Source: Pseudomonas sp. ACM7
GTDB lineage: Bacteria; Pseudomonadota; Gammaproteobacteria; Pseudomonadales; Pseudomonadaceae
Assembly (NCBI RefSeq): GCF_004136015.1
Contig: NZ_CP024866.1
Location: 717,743 to 781,742 of the forward strand
Direction: 5' to 3'
DNA length: 64,000 nt
This document shows positions 7,748 to 16,550 of this stretch, one piece after another. Under the pieces are notes generated by a model that saw only the letters and a list, made by a program, of their open reading frames with translations, was not told the DNA's origin and did no database searches. The stretch's first letter is position 1. Each line of letters opens with the position of its first letter. The position numbers were made by a program, and so were the translations under genes.

Positions 7748-8905
7748 TTATTGCCAAAATGCCGGAGCACTTGCGCAGGCCGCTTTAATCAGGTGTACCG
7801 CTTGGTCGATGTCCTGCTCGGTGGTGAATCGGCCGAGACTCAAGCGAATGGTGCGACTCGCCGAGCGGGCGTCATGCCCCAGGGCCAGCAGCACATGGGA
7901 GGGCGTGTTGCTGGCGGAGTTGCAGGCCGAGGTCGCGGAAAACGCGATCGAGGTGCTCAACGCCGCGGAATTGAACTCGCCTTCGTTGAAGGTCAGGCTC
8001 AAGGTATGAGGGATGCGCTGGGTCGGACTGCCATTGAGGCGAACCCCTGGAATACTCAGCAGTTGTTCAAGCAAGCGCTCGCGCAACCGGACGATCGTGG
8101 CTTTCTCTTCATCGAACGAAGAGGCCGCCAACTCGAACGCCACACCCATAGCAGCGATTTGGTGGGTCGCCAGGGTGCCGGAACGCAAACCGCCCTCGTG
8201 ACCACCGCCGTGGATCTGCGCCTGCAAACGCTGTTGCGCGCGCGGCCCGACGTACAGCGCGCCGATGCCTTTTGGGCCGTAAATCTTATGGGCGGAAAAT
8301 GACATCAGATCCACTGGCAACCGGGCCAGATCGATCACCACTTTGCCTGCACCTTGAGCCGCGTCGACATGGAACAACGCATCGCGAGCACGCACGACCT
8401 CGCCGATAGCCGAGATGTCGTTGACCGTGCCCAGCTCATTGTTGACCAGCATCAGCGACACCAGAAAGGTGTCTTCGCGCATCGCTTCGCTGACCGCTTG
8501 CGGGGTAATCAGACCCTCGGCGTCAGGCACCAGATAAGTCACCGCAACACCGGCATCCTGCAACTGCTTCGCCGTGTCGAGAATCGCTTTGTGTTCGATC
8601 TGGCTGGTGATGATGTGGCCGCCAGAAACGCCGCGAGCCTGGGCCACGCCCTTGAGGGCAAGGTTGTTGGATTCAGTGGCGCCGGAGGTCCAGACGATCT
8701 GGTCCGCCTGAGCGCCGACCAGTTCGGCGACCTGGCGCCGCGCCTGCTCGACCGATTGCCGGGCCTGTTGACCGAACGCATGGGAGCTGGACGCCGGGTT
8801 GCCGAAGTTGCCGGTAAAACCCAGACACTCGACCATGACCTTGATGACTCGCTCATCCACCGGCGTGGTGGCGGCGTAGTCGAAATACAGAGGACGTTTA
8901 TTCAT
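7748..8905 (-). CDS. cysteine desulfurase (IscS/NifS-like)
   Basis: A 385-residue PLP enzyme of aminotransferase class V that takes sulfur from cysteine. It starts MNKRPLYFDYAATTPVD, has TSGATESNNLALKG (PLP phosphate loop), SFSAHKIYGPKGIGALY (the Schiff-base Lys) and, near the C-terminus, FSATSACNSAS with the mobile catalytic cysteine. The cysteine loop and its long extension place it in group I with IscS and NifS. No isc partner genes (iscR, iscU, hscA) are nearby, so this is a stand-alone paralogue rather than the housekeeping isc operon copy. A second upstream Met (8923) is possible, but MNKRP gives the standard N-terminus. Confidence 0.9.
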   Translation of the reverse strand: MNKRPLYFDYAATTPVDERVIKVMVECLGFTGNFGNPASSSHAFGQQARQSVEQARRQVAELVGAQADQIVWTSGATESNNLALKGVAQARGVSGGHIITSQIEHKAILDTAKQLQDAGVAVTYLVPDAEGLITPQAVSEAMREDTFLVSLMLVNNELGTVNDISAIGEVVRARDALFHVDAAQGAGKVVIDLARLPVDLMSFSAHKIYGPKGIGALYVGPRAQQRLQAQIHGGGHEGGLRSGTLATHQIAAMGVAFELAASSFDEEKATIVRLRERLLEQLLSIPGVRLNGSPTQRIPHTLSLTFNEGEFNSAALSTSIAFSATSACNSASNTPSHVLLALGHDARSASRTIRLSLGRFTTEQDIDQAVHLIKAACASAPAFWQ

Positions 8906-8960
8906 AGAAGACTCGCAGAGCATGTTCCGGGATCAGGAGGCTCGTCACTGAAACGTCAAA

Positions 8961-8981
8961 GCGCAGCCTCGTGAGCTGCGC
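8961..8981. repeat. hairpin upstream of the cysteine desulfurase gene
   Basis: GCGCAGC and GCTGCGC flank a 7-base loop. There is no T-tract, so it is more likely a structured leader or regulatory dyad than a terminator. The rest of the 8906-9109 gap shows no gene. Confidence 0.35.
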
Positions 8982-9109
8982 CGATCGTTCAGAGCGTTAG
9001 AAATACCTGATCGGAGGCCGTTAAAGAAGAACAACTTCATTTAAAAGTGCGTAGGAACGCTCCTGAAGTCGAGCTTAACAGGCATCGGGCAACCGGTTGA
9101 AGCAATGCG

Positions 9110-9724
9110 TCAGCTAAAGCTTTCGAGCAACAACGGGTACAGCGAAGCCACCAGCAACAAGGCCATGCCCCAGTTGAACAGCCGCAACCAGCGGCGATCC
9201 TTCAGCACGTTGCGCAACAATGTGCCGCAGCCTGCCCAGACACTGACGCTTGGCAGGTTGATCAAGGCGAACACTGCCGCGATCACGATCACGTTGGTGA
9301 AATAACCCTGCATCGGCGTGTAGGTGCTGATGGCACCGATGGCCATGATCCAGGCCTTGGGATTGACCCATTGAAACGCTGCGGCGCCCAAATAGCTGAT
9401 CGGCTTGCTCTCGCCCTTTTCACTTTCGGAAACCGGTCCGGAACGGGCGATTTTCCACGCCAGGTACAGCAAATACGCCGCGCCGACGTAACGCAGCACG
9501 CTGTAGAGCAAAGGATAAGTTTGAAACACTGCGCCCAAGCCGAAACCCACTGCCACGACGAGCACGAAGAAGCCGCAAGTGATGCCAAGCATGTGGGGGA
9601 TGGTGCGGTTAAAGCCGAAGTTCACACCCGATGCCAGCAGCATTGTGTTGTTGGGGCCGGGAGTAATCGAGGTGACAAGCGCAAACAGGGCAAAGCCCAG
9701 CAGCAAATCGAGCGAGAGCGTCAT
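9110..9724 (-). CDS. LysE-family amino acid exporter
   Basis: A 204-residue membrane protein with about six transmembrane segments. The N-terminal signature ALVTSITPGPNNTMLLASGVNFG is diagnostic of the LysE/RhtB family, and AFQWVNPKAWIMAIGAIS is the conserved central motif. It should export an amino acid or derivative across the inner membrane; the substrate cannot be told from the sequence. It stands alone, 100 bp from the next gene on the same strand, with no regulator beside it. Confidence 0.9.
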   Translation of the reverse strand: MTLSLDLLLGFALFALVTSITPGPNNTMLLASGVNFGFNRTIPHMLGITCGFFVLVVAVGFGLGAVFQTYPLLYSVLRYVGAAYLLYLAWKIARSGPVSESEKGESKPISYLGAAAFQWVNPKAWIMAIGAISTYTPMQGYFTNVIVIAAVFALINLPSVSVWAGCGTLLRNVLKDRRWLRLFNWGMALLLVASLYPLLLESFS

Positions 9725-9825
9725 GGGTGGCAGTCCATTGGGGTCAGTCAGGTGTTGACCCTATCGCACGCCTTCACGGAAACCCACGGACAGTTGCGTG
9801 AAACTTCAAGCGGTACAGTTTTCGA

Positions 9826-10095
9826 TCAGCCAGGACGACCGTGAAGCTGTACAGCACGTTCGGCGTTCATCTCGCCTTGTTTGTCGAAACTGAAAGATTT
9901 TTGCGGCTGGCCGAGCAATTCGGCTTTCTTCGCGTGGTACTCCTCGAAAGACAGACCGCGACGATTCAACGCCTCAAGCGCCAGTTCCCTGGTTTCTTCC
10001 GCGGTGTACGGCCGTAATTCCGGGGAAACATGGCTGGCACATCCGGCGAGTACGGAGACCGCAAGCAGCAAGAAAGTAGCGATTAGAGGTTTCAT
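9826..10095 (-). CDS. small lipoprotein of unknown function
   Basis: An 89-residue protein with a clear lipoprotein signal: MKPLIATFLLLAVSVLAGC, acylated Cys at residue 19, followed by ASHVSPEL. The mature region (YTAEETRELALEALNRRGLS, FEEYHAKKAELLGQP) is charged and probably helical. AGGA lies about nine bases before the ATG. A longer start 39 bases upstream would spoil the signal peptide. I do not recognise a function; Pseudomonas genomes carry many such short outer-membrane lipoproteins. Confidence 0.7.
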   Translation of the reverse strand: MKPLIATFLLLAVSVLAGCASHVSPELRPYTAEETRELALEALNRRGLSFEEYHAKKAELLGQPQKSFSFDKQGEMNAERAVQLHGRPG

Positions 10096-10311
10096 TGTGA
10101 GCGTCCTGACATCTGGGTTCGAGGCAATGAACACAGGCTACGCCGGGCATCCGATCAGCAGAAATCAACGCTCTCGATAGTGGCTATCGACTTTGACTAA
10201 TGCCGCTCAGGTAGACCGCCTTATATCTCCAAACGATCTATAAATATTAATTTAATGTCTTTTACGGAATAACACCGAGCCTTTATAACAACTGTCATCG
10301 CTTCACGCACT

Positions 10312-10355
10312 GTTGCCCAAGCAACTGTTGGCCAAGCAACTGTTGGCCAGGCAAC
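10312..10355. promoter_or_regulatory. three 15-bp dyad iterons, candidate SfnR enhancer
   Basis: Three tandem copies of GTTGSCCARGCAAC (10312-10325, 10327-10340, 10342-10355) repeat every 15 bp; each is an imperfect dyad GTTGn-N4-GCAAC. They lie 85-130 bp upstream of the sigma-54 promoter of the msu operon, the normal distance for a bacterial enhancer-binding protein. The SfnR gene is the last gene of that operon, so it is the likely ligand, but this is inference. The rest of the 10096-10511 gap is AT-rich and shows no gene. Confidence 0.55.
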
Positions 10356-10440
10356 AGTCATTCAACAAACAGCTCTGCCATTCGAACAGCGTCTACCGGC
10401 TAACGGGCTGAAAGCCCCGTAAATCGGGGATCCGAGGGAT

Positions 10441-10456
10441 TGGTACAGCTCTTGCT
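10441..10456 (+). promoter_or_regulatory. sigma-54 promoter of the msu operon
   Basis: TGGTACAGCTCTTGCT matches the -24/-12 consensus TGGYAYRNNNNTTGCW at every defined position, with GG at 10442-10443 and GC at 10454-10455. It lies 56 bp upstream of the msuE start and points toward it. The operon encodes its own sigma-54 activator (SfnR) at the distal end, which supports the call. Confidence 0.85.
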
Positions 10457-10511
10457 CTCTGTCAGTGACTACTCACTGCTCCCTGAGCAACTGTTTAAAA
10501 AGGAACTGATC

Positions 10512-11075
10512 ATGTCGCGTCCATTGAAAGTCGTTGCCCTCTCCGGCGGTACCTGGCGTCCGTCACGCACGTTGGTGCTTACCCAGGCGCTGTTGGCGCA
10601 ACTGGCCGAGCAATTGCCGATTGAAAGCAAGCTGATTGAACTGGGTGACATCGCCCGACCGTTGGGCGCCGCGCTGTCCCGCCAGGAATTGAGCGCCGAG
10701 ATCGAAGCCGAGCTGCAAGCGATCGAGAACGCCGACCTGCTGATCGTCGCCGCGCCGGTTTATCGCGGTTCCTACCCTGGACTGCTCAAGCATCTGTTCG
10801 ACCTGATCGACCTCAATGCATTGATCGACACGCCGGTATTACTGGCCGCCACCGGTGGCAGCGAGCGTCATGCACTGGTGCTCGATCACCAGTTGCGGCC
10901 GCTGTTCAGTTTCTTCCAGGCCCTGACCCTGCCGATTGGCGTCTACGCCACCGAAGCCGATTTCTCGAATTATCAAATAACCAGTGAGCCCTTGAAGGCC
11001 CGCATTCGTCTTGCTGCAGAACGCGCCGCGCCGTTGTTTGGCGTGCACCCCAAAAATCTGCTGAAAATCGCTTAA
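10512..11075 (+). CDS. msuE: NADH-dependent FMN reductase MsuE
   Basis: A 187-residue flavodoxin-like reductase (SsuE/MsuE family): [20 protein letters not shown] is the phosphate-binding loop and [25 protein letters not shown] the conserved flavin-site segment. It supplies reduced FMN to the two-component monooxygenases encoded next to it. AAGGAACTGATC precedes the ATG. The family and the following msuD/msuC-like genes and sfnR match the msuEDC-sfnR order known in Pseudomonas, so MsuE is preferred over SsuE. It is the first gene behind the sigma-54 promoter. Confidence 0.88.
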   Translation: MSRPLKVVALSGGTWRPSRTLVLTQALLAQLAEQLPIESKLIELGDIARPLGAALSRQELSAEIEAELQAIENADLLIVAAPVYRGSYPGLLKHLFDLIDLNALIDTPVLLAATGGSERHALVLDHQLRPLFSFFQALTLPIGVYATEADFSNYQITSEPLKARIRLAAERAAPLFGVHPKNLLKIA

Positions 11076-11085
11076 GGATTTCTTC

Positions 11086-12231
11086 ATGGATGTTTTCTGG
11101 TTCCTGCCGACTCACGGCGACGGCCATTACCTGGGCACCACTCAGGGCGCTCGCCCAGTGACACTCAACTACCTGAAACAAGTGGCCCAGGCGGCCGACA
11201 GCCTCGGCTACCACGGTGTACTGATTCCCACCGGGCGCTCCTGCGAGGATTCGTGGGTGATTGCTTCGGCGCTGGTGCCGCTGACTGAGCGCCTGCGTTA
11301 TCTGGTAGCGATTCGGCCGGGGATCATCTCGCCGACAGTCTCGGCGCGCATGGCCGCGACACTGGATCGACTGTCCAATGGCCGCTTGCTGATCAACGTG
11401 GTCACCGGCGGTGACCCGGATGAAAACCGTGGCGACGGTATCTTCCTCGATCACAGCGAACGCTACGAAGTGACCGACGAATTCCTGCAAATCTGGCGCC
11501 GGGTGCTGCAAGGCGAATCGGTGGATTTCGAAGGCAAACACCTGCAAGTGCAGAACGCCAAGGCGCTGTATCCGCCGGTGCAGAAACCGTATCCACCGCT
11601 GTACTTCGGAGGCTCTTCCGAGGCAGCCCATGAACTGGCCGCCGAGCAGGTTGATGTCTACCTGACCTGGGGCGAACCACCGGCCGCCGTGGCGGAAAAA
11701 CTGGCCGATGTGCGTGAACGTGCCGCGCGAAACGGTCGCACGGTGAAGTTCGGAATTCGCTTGCACGTGATCGTTCGCGAAACCGCTGAAGAGGCCTGGA
11801 AAGCCGCGGATAAACTTATCGAGCACATCAGCGACGAGACCATCGCGGCCGCGCAGAAGTCGTTCTCGCGTTTCGATTCCGAAGGTCAACGGCGCATGGC
11901 CGCGTTGCATGACGGGCGTCGTGACAACCTGGAAATCTCCCCCAACCTGTGGGCCGGTGTCGGCCTGGTGCGTGGCGGTGCCGGGACGGCGCTGGTGGGC
12001 GATCCGCAGCAAGTGGCGGCGCGGATCAAGGAGTACGCAGACCTGGGAATCGAGAGTTTCATCTTCTCCGGCTATCCGCACCTCGAAGAGGCTTATCGCT
12101 TTGCCGAGCTGGTGTTCCCGCTGTTGCCTGAGCCGTACGCAAGCCTGGCCGGGCGTGGGGTTACCAATCTCACCGGGCCGTTTGGCGAAATGATCGCCAA
12201 TGATGTGCTGCCGGCCAAAGCCACGGCCTGA
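11086..12231 (+). CDS. msuD: FMNH2-dependent alkanesulfonate/methanesulfonate monooxygenase MsuD
   Basis: A 381-residue bacterial luciferase-fold enzyme that desulfonates short alkanesulfonates to sulfite and aldehyde. It opens [31 protein letters not shown] carries the Cys at 53 equivalent to Cys54 of E. coli SsuD, and [17 protein letters not shown] carries the catalytic Arg and His. [20 protein letters not shown] is the conserved C-terminal loop. Only 10 bp separate it from msuE. SsuD and MsuD are close relatives; the operon context favours MsuD. Confidence 0.88.
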   Translation: MDVFWFLPTHGDGHYLGTTQGARPVTLNYLKQVAQAADSLGYHGVLIPTGRSCEDSWVIASALVPLTERLRYLVAIRPGIISPTVSARMAATLDRLSNGRLLINVVTGGDPDENRGDGIFLDHSERYEVTDEFLQIWRRVLQGESVDFEGKHLQVQNAKALYPPVQKPYPPLYFGGSSEAAHELAAEQVDVYLTWGEPPAAVAEKLADVRERAARNGRTVKFGIRLHVIVRETAEEAWKAADKLIEHISDETIAAAQKSFSRFDSEGQRRMAALHDGRRDNLEISPNLWAGVGLVRGGAGTALVGDPQQVAARIKEYADLGIESFIFSGYPHLEEAYRFAELVFPLLPEPYASLAGRGVTNLTGPFGEMIANDVLPAKATA

Positions 12232-12244
12232 CCAGGTAATCCAT

Positions 12245-12332
12245 GTGGGAGCGGGCTTGCTCGCGAAGGCGTCAGTACCGTCGACATTGATGTTGAATGT
12301 TATGGCCTCTTCGCGAGCAAGCCCGCTCCCAC
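12245..12332. repeat. REP pair inside the msu operon
   Basis: Two inverted copies of the 23-bp REP core (12245-12267 forward, 12310-12332 reverse) flank a 42-bp spacer. The pair sits between msuD and the msuC-like gene, so the transcript should form a large stem here, which may affect downstream expression. Confidence 0.9.
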
Positions 12333-12367
12333 AGGGGATTTGCGTCGACTCATATGAGGAACCCCGC

Positions 12368-13555
12368 GTGACTGCCAAGCCGCAAAGCGCCCTGATATCC
12401 CCCTTGCAGACCGCCCGCCGATTGGCCGCCGAGTTTGCCCTGACCGCTGTCGAGCGCGATGAACGTGGCGGTACGCCCAAAACCGAACGTGACGCCTTGC
12501 GCCACAGCGGTCTGCTCGCCTTGAGCATTCCCGCCCAGTACGGAGGCCTCGGCGCCAGCTGGAGTGACACCCTGACCATCGTGCGCGAGTTCGCCAAGGT
12601 CGACAGTTCGATTGCCCATGTCTTCGGCTTCCATCACCTGATGCTCGCCACCGTGCGCCTGTTCGCCCGGCCCGAGCAGTGGCAGCCATGGTTCGAACAA
12701 ACCGCACGCAAGAACTGGTTCTGGGGCAACGCCCTGAACCCGCTGGACACCCGCACCGTGGTGAAAAACCTCGGTGGCTGGCGTGAGTTTTCCGGCAAGA
12801 AAAGTTTCTGCTCGGGTGCCAGCGATTCGGAAATGCTGATCGCCTCGGCCGTCGACGAAAGCACCGGCGGCAAGCTGTTGATCGCCGCGATTCCCAGCGG
12901 TCGCAGCGGCATCACCTTGCACAACGACTGGAACAACATGGGCCAGCGCCAGACCGACAGCGGCAGCGCGACGTTCGAACGGGTACGGGTCGAAGAGTCG
13001 GAATTGCTGCTCGATCCAGGTCCCTTGAGTACGCCATTCGCCTGCCTGCGGCCGTTGATTGCCCAGCTGACCTTCACGCACATGTTTCTCGGCATCGCCG
13101 AAGGTGCTTTCGAAGAGGCGCGGCAATACACCCTCACCGAAACCCGCCCGTGGCACAAATCCAGTGCTCAGGATGTGCGTCAGGATCCTTATGTACTCGG
13201 CCACTACGGCGAATTCTGGGTCGCCCTCGAAAGTGTTCGACTGCTGGTGGAGCGCGCTGCCGGGCTGCTCGACAAGGCTTGGGCCAAAGGCCCGAACCTC
13301 AGCGCCGAAGAACGCGGGCACCTCGCTAACACCATCGCCACGGCCAAGGTCGCTGCCACCCGCAACGGTCTGGAACTCTGTAGCCGGTTGTTCGAAGTGA
13401 CCGGCGCCCGTTCAACGCATGCCTCACTGCGACTGGACCGCCACTGGCGCAACCTGCGCACGCAAACCCTGCACGACCCGGTGGATTACAAACTCCATGA
13501 ACTGGGTGACTGGGCGCTCAACCAGTCCCTGCCGATTCCGACTTTCTATTCATAG
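12368..13555 (+). CDS. msuC: FMNH2-dependent monooxygenase MsuC (SfnB/DszC-like)
   Basis: A 395-residue protein of the acyl-CoA dehydrogenase fold, in the branch with DszC and SfnB: LLALSIPAQYGGLGASW, FAKVDSSIAHVFGFHHLML, and the C-terminal RLFEVTGARSTHASLRLDRHWRNLRTQTLHDPVDYK, which is diagnostic of these sulfur monooxygenases. In Pseudomonas, MsuC oxidises methanesulfinate to methanesulfonate using FMNH2, feeding MsuD. The start is GTG at 12368 preceded by GAGGA; a longer start would run through the REP pair. Position between msuD and sfnR supports the name. Confidence 0.85.
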   Translation: MTAKPQSALISPLQTARRLAAEFALTAVERDERGGTPKTERDALRHSGLLALSIPAQYGGLGASWSDTLTIVREFAKVDSSIAHVFGFHHLMLATVRLFARPEQWQPWFEQTARKNWFWGNALNPLDTRTVVKNLGGWREFSGKKSFCSGASDSEMLIASAVDESTGGKLLIAAIPSGRSGITLHNDWNNMGQRQTDSGSATFERVRVEESELLLDPGPLSTPFACLRPLIAQLTFTHMFLGIAEGAFEEARQYTLTETRPWHKSSAQDVRQDPYVLGHYGEFWVALESVRLLVERAAGLLDKAWAKGPNLSAEERGHLANTIATAKVAATRNGLELCSRLFEVTGARSTHASLRLDRHWRNLRTQTLHDPVDYKLHELGDWALNQSLPIPTFYS

Positions 13556-13578
13556 CCTTCTATTCATGGAGCCTGCCC

Positions 13579-14682
13579 ATGCAACTGCTGACCTTACCGC
13601 CCTCGCCCGCTCTGGCCACCTCGATCCGCGCCACGGCGCAGGTGTTCGAAGACCCTAAATCCCAGGCCTTGCTTGCCCACATTCAACAAGTCGCACCGAG
13701 TGAAGCCAGCGTGCTGATCATCGGCGAAACCGGCACCGGCAAGGAGCTGGTGGCGCGGCATATCCACAACCTCAGCGCCCGGCGCAACCGGCCATTCGTG
13801 GCGGTGAACTGCGGCGCGCTCTCCGAATCCCTGGTGGAGGCCGAGTTGTTCGGCCATGAAAAAGGTGCCTTCACCGGTGCGCTGAGCGCCAAGGCCGGCT
13901 GGTTCGAGGAGGCCGACGGCGGCACGTTGTTCCTCGACGAAATCGGCGATTTGCCGATGGCGATTCAGGTCAAGTTGTTGCGGGTATTGCAGGAGCGCGA
14001 AGTGGTGCGACTGGGTTCGCGCAAGAGCATTCCCATCAACGTGCGCGTGCTGGCGGCGACCAACGTGCAACTGGAGAAAGCCATCAACGCCGGTCATTTC
14101 CGTGAGGACTTGTACTACCGCCTCGACGTGGTCAGCCTGGAATTGAGCCCGCTGCGCGACCGCCCCGGCGACATCCTGCCGCTGACCCGACACTTCGTCG
14201 AAGCCTACAGCCAGCGCCTCGGCTACGGCACCATCACCATCAGCAAAGAGGCCGAACTGAAACTGCGCGGCTACAGCTGGCCGGGCAACATCCGCGAACT
14301 GGAAAACGTCATTCACCACACCCTGCTGATCTGCCGTAACGGCGTGATCGAACGCGACGACCTGCGCCTGTCGAACATGCGCATCGAGCGTCAGGACGAC
14401 TACCACAGCAACGTCGACGACTCACCGGAAGCCCTGCTCGATCGGGCCTTTCAAAAGCTTTTCGAAGAACAGGCCGGTGCGCTTCACGAGAAAGTCGAAG
14501 ACGCGTTGCTGCGAGCCGCCTATCGTTTCAGCCACTACAACCAGGTGCACACCGCTGCGCTGCTGGGGCTGAGCCGCAATGTAACGCGCACGCGGCTGAT
14601 CAAGATCGGCGAACTGGCCGTGAACAAACGCCGGCCCACGGAAAATCTCCAGGGCGAGCGTGTCATGCAGCTGTCGATCTAG
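13579..14682 (+). CDS. sfnR: sigma-54-dependent activator SfnR
   Basis: A 367-residue enhancer-binding protein consisting of the AAA+ domain and a DNA-binding tail, without the usual N-terminal sensory domain. GETGTGKE (Walker A), ELFGHEKGAFTGA (the sigma-54 contact loop), GGTLFLDEIGDLP (Walker B), LAATNVQLEKAI and LSPLRDRPGDILPL are all intact, as is YSWPGNIRELENV. The C-terminal helix-turn-helix is AALLGLSRNVTRTRLIKIGEL. It activates organosulfur genes under sulfate limitation; lacking a receiver or GAF domain it is probably controlled by its own level. GGAG precedes the ATG. Its end overlaps the convergent monooxygenase gene by 4 bp. Confidence 0.88.
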   Translation: MQLLTLPPSPALATSIRATAQVFEDPKSQALLAHIQQVAPSEASVLIIGETGTGKELVARHIHNLSARRNRPFVAVNCGALSESLVEAELFGHEKGAFTGALSAKAGWFEEADGGTLFLDEIGDLPMAIQVKLLRVLQEREVVRLGSRKSIPINVRVLAATNVQLEKAINAGHFREDLYYRLDVVSLELSPLRDRPGDILPLTRHFVEAYSQRLGYGTITISKEAELKLRGYSWPGNIRELENVIHHTLLICRNGVIERDDLRLSNMRIERQDDYHSNVDDSPEALLDRAFQKLFEEQAGALHEKVEDALLRAAYRFSHYNQVHTAALLGLSRNVTRTRLIKIGELAVNKRRPTENLQGERVMQLSI

Positions 14683-15044
14683 CCCACCAGATTGCAGTGC
14701 AGCGCGTTGTCGTGGCTGCGTTCCAGGCTGTGCAGCACCTGGAACGAGCCGAAGGTCACGGTTTTCGCCTGATGGGCGCGGATCAGTTGCCAGAAGTCCT
14801 GCTCGCCGCTTTCAAAGCTTTGAAACGCGGCTTCTCCCGCCTCGCGTGTTTGCCATTGCAGGTAGTTGAGCACCCGCCGGCCATCGTCGCTGGCCTGGAT
14901 GCTGGCACTCAGAAAACCGCTGTAACCCTGGGCGAGACGCTCGGTCTGCTTCGACAGAGCCGACACCAGTGCGGGCTGTTGATGGGGTTCGATCTCGAAT
15001 TCAATCAATTGGGTGAAGCTGCGATTTTTCTCTGACAGTTGCAT
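14679..15044 (-). CDS. SoxR-controlled ABM-family monooxygenase
   Basis: A 121-residue protein of the antibiotic biosynthesis monooxygenase (dimeric alpha-beta barrel) fold: FTQLIEFEIEPHQQPALVSALS, GYSGFLSASIQASDDGRRVLNYLQW and ESGEQDFWQLIRAHQAK. It is the kind of small quinone or phenazine-modifying enzyme that sits next to soxR in Pseudomonas aeruginosa (PA2274). Its promoter holds a perfect-looking SoxR box in a 19-bp spacer, so it should be induced by redox-cycling compounds. It is divergent from soxR. Confidence 0.82.
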   Translation of the reverse strand: MQLSEKNRSFTQLIEFEIEPHQQPALVSALSKQTERLAQGYSGFLSASIQASDDGRRVLNYLQWQTREAGEAAFQSFESGEQDFWQLIRAHQAKTVTFGSFQVLHSLERSHDNALHCNLVG

Positions 15045-15094
15045 GAAGAGTCCCCGCTGACCTGTAAGCCGGATCTTGCGATCCGAAGGCTTGC

Positions 15095-15125
15095 AGGGTA
15101 AAACCTCGAGTTAACTTGAGGTCAA
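15095..15125 (-). promoter_or_regulatory. SoxR-dependent promoter with SoxR box
   Basis: Read leftward the promoter is TTGACC (15120-15125), a 19-bp spacer, and TACCCT (15095-15100). The spacer holds the dyad ACCTCGAGTTAACTTGAGGT (15103-15122), one mismatch from the Pseudomonas SoxR box. The 19-bp spacer is the MerR-family hallmark: SoxR must distort the DNA to fire it. A second perfect dyad CGGATC-TTGC-GATCCG lies at 15070-15085 in the monooxygenase leader. Confidence 0.88.
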
Positions 15126-15139
15126 GGGGCATTTTTTAA

Positions 15140-15607
15140 ATGATCACCTCGGAAAATCTGCACAAGGAACTCACCGTCGGCCAAGTGGCTGCGCGCACCG
15201 GTGTCGCGGTCACGGCTCTGCACTTTTACGAATCCAAGGGTTTGATCAAAAGTAATCGCAACCAGGGCAACCAGCGGCGTTACCCACGGGAAGTGTTGCG
15301 GCGGGTGGCGTTGATCAAAGTGGCTCAGCGATTGGGCATTCCGTTGGCGGAGATTGGTGAGGCATTGAAATCGCTACCGGACAATCGGGCGCCGACGGCA
15401 GCGGACTGGAAGGTGTTGTCGGCGCAGTGGAGTCGGGATCTGGATGAGCGGATCAATCAGCTGACCTTGCTGCGGGACCGGCTCAATGGCTGCATTGGCT
15501 GTGGGTGTTTGTCGATGGAGGCATGTCCGTTGCGCAACTTTGGCGATGTGCTGGGGGAACGAGGGCCCGGGGCACAGCTACTGGAATCGGGGACTGATCC
15601 GAAATAG
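15140..15607 (+). CDS. soxR: redox-sensitive MerR-family activator SoxR
   Basis: A 155-residue MerR-family protein: [20 protein letters not shown] is the winged-helix recognition region, and [12 protein letters not shown] (Cys 118, 121, 123, 129) is the SoxR [2Fe-2S] cluster motif with the standard spacing. It senses redox-cycling compounds by cluster oxidation. In pseudomonads it controls pumps and monooxygenases rather than soxS; here the divergent ABM monooxygenase with a SoxR box is the obvious target. Confidence 0.95.
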   Translation: MITSENLHKELTVGQVAARTGVAVTALHFYESKGLIKSNRNQGNQRRYPREVLRRVALIKVAQRLGIPLAEIGEALKSLPDNRAPTAADWKVLSAQWSRDLDERINQLTLLRDRLNGCIGCGCLSMEACPLRNFGDVLGERGPGAQLLESGTDPK

Positions 15608-15722
15608 CGGTGCTGCTGCTCGTCGGACACTCGGTTGCAGAAAAGAGGCTGACCTATAGTTATCCGGCCGGAAAACGGCACAGGATCTTTCTCGATTGAC
15701 AACAAAAACAGGGAGAACAGCC

Positions 15723-16181
15723 ATGAGCGTCAAACCTATTCCAGAGGGTTATCACAGCATCACGCCTTATCTGGGCATTCAAAAAGCAGCCGAAGCCATC
15801 GAGTTCTACAAGAAAGCCTTTGGTGCCACCGAAATCATGCGTCTGTCCATGCCCGATGGCGGCATCGGCCACGCTGAACTGCGCATCGGCGATTGCCCGA
15901 TCATGCTTGGCACGCCATGCGATCAGGGGCCATTGAGCAATCCGGACAAGTCGCCGTCTGTGGGGCTGCATCTGTATGTGAACGATGTGGACAAGTCTTA
16001 TAAACAGGCGATTGCGGCTGGTGGCACGGTGGTGTCCGAGGTCAAGGATCAGTTTTATGGCGACCGCTCGGGAACCCTGAAGGATCCCTATGGGCATCTG
16101 TGGTTTCTGGCCACGCGCAAGGAAGATCTGACTCAGGAGCAGATCGAACAGCGGGCGAAGGAGATGTTCAAGCAGGGCTGA
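15723..16181 (+). CDS. VOC-family protein (PhnB/glyoxalase-like)
   Basis: A 152-residue protein with two beta-alpha-beta-beta-beta units of the vicinal oxygen chelate fold: ITPYLGIQKAAEAIEFYKKA and GHAELRIGDCPIMLGTP in the first, VGLHLYVNDVDKSYKQAIAA and GTLKDPYGHLWFLATRKEDL in the second. This pattern (YHSITPYL..., DPxGHxW) is the PhnB-like group, whose members include resistance proteins and uncharacterised lyases. The substrate is unknown. GGGAGAACAGCC precedes the ATG. Confidence 0.85.
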   Translation: MSVKPIPEGYHSITPYLGIQKAAEAIEFYKKAFGATEIMRLSMPDGGIGHAELRIGDCPIMLGTPCDQGPLSNPDKSPSVGLHLYVNDVDKSYKQAIAAGGTVVSEVKDQFYGDRSGTLKDPYGHLWFLATRKEDLTQEQIEQRAKEMFKQG

Positions 16182-16207
16182 AATCTTCGGTGGCTGATCT
16201 GGCCTCA

Positions 16208-16364
16208 TCGCGAGCAAGCTCGCTCCCACATGGGATCTTCTGCGAACACGTTATTTGTGAACACCCAAGATCACCTGTGGGAGCGAGCTTGCTCGCGATA
16301 GCGTTGGGCCAGTCAACATCAATGCTGAATGTCAAAGCGCTTTCGCGAGCAGGCTCGCTCCCAC
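16208..16364. repeat. cluster of three REP elements
   Basis: Three REP cores occur at about 16208-16229 (reverse), 16277-16298 (forward) and 16342-16364 (reverse). They use the CGAGCTTGCTCGCG variant of the inner stem. The remainder of the 16182-16550 gap carries no gene; a clear Zur or Fur box was not found upstream of the PepSY gene. Confidence 0.85.
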
Positions 16365-16550
16365 AAAGGGCAGGCTTCATTGCAATACGAAACATTTTCT
16401 TTCATATCCCCCTTCGGGATTTTCGATGCTCATCCGTCTTATTTAGATGCAGTCGGCCCGCGTAGGCAAAAGCCACGGCCGGCCTTTCATGGACCTCATC
16501 GCCGAGAAGACCGCAGCAGAGGCCCATTCATCGAAACAAGACCTTTAATC

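Noticed and set aside
10906..12597. A 563-codon minus-strand frame across msuD.
   Set aside because: It lies opposite well-identified msu genes and crosses a REP pair; no coding evidence.
16380..16550. A Zur or Fur box for the PepSY-ABC operon.
   Set aside because: No segment fits either consensus; the AT-rich stretch near 16390-16410 has no clear dyad.
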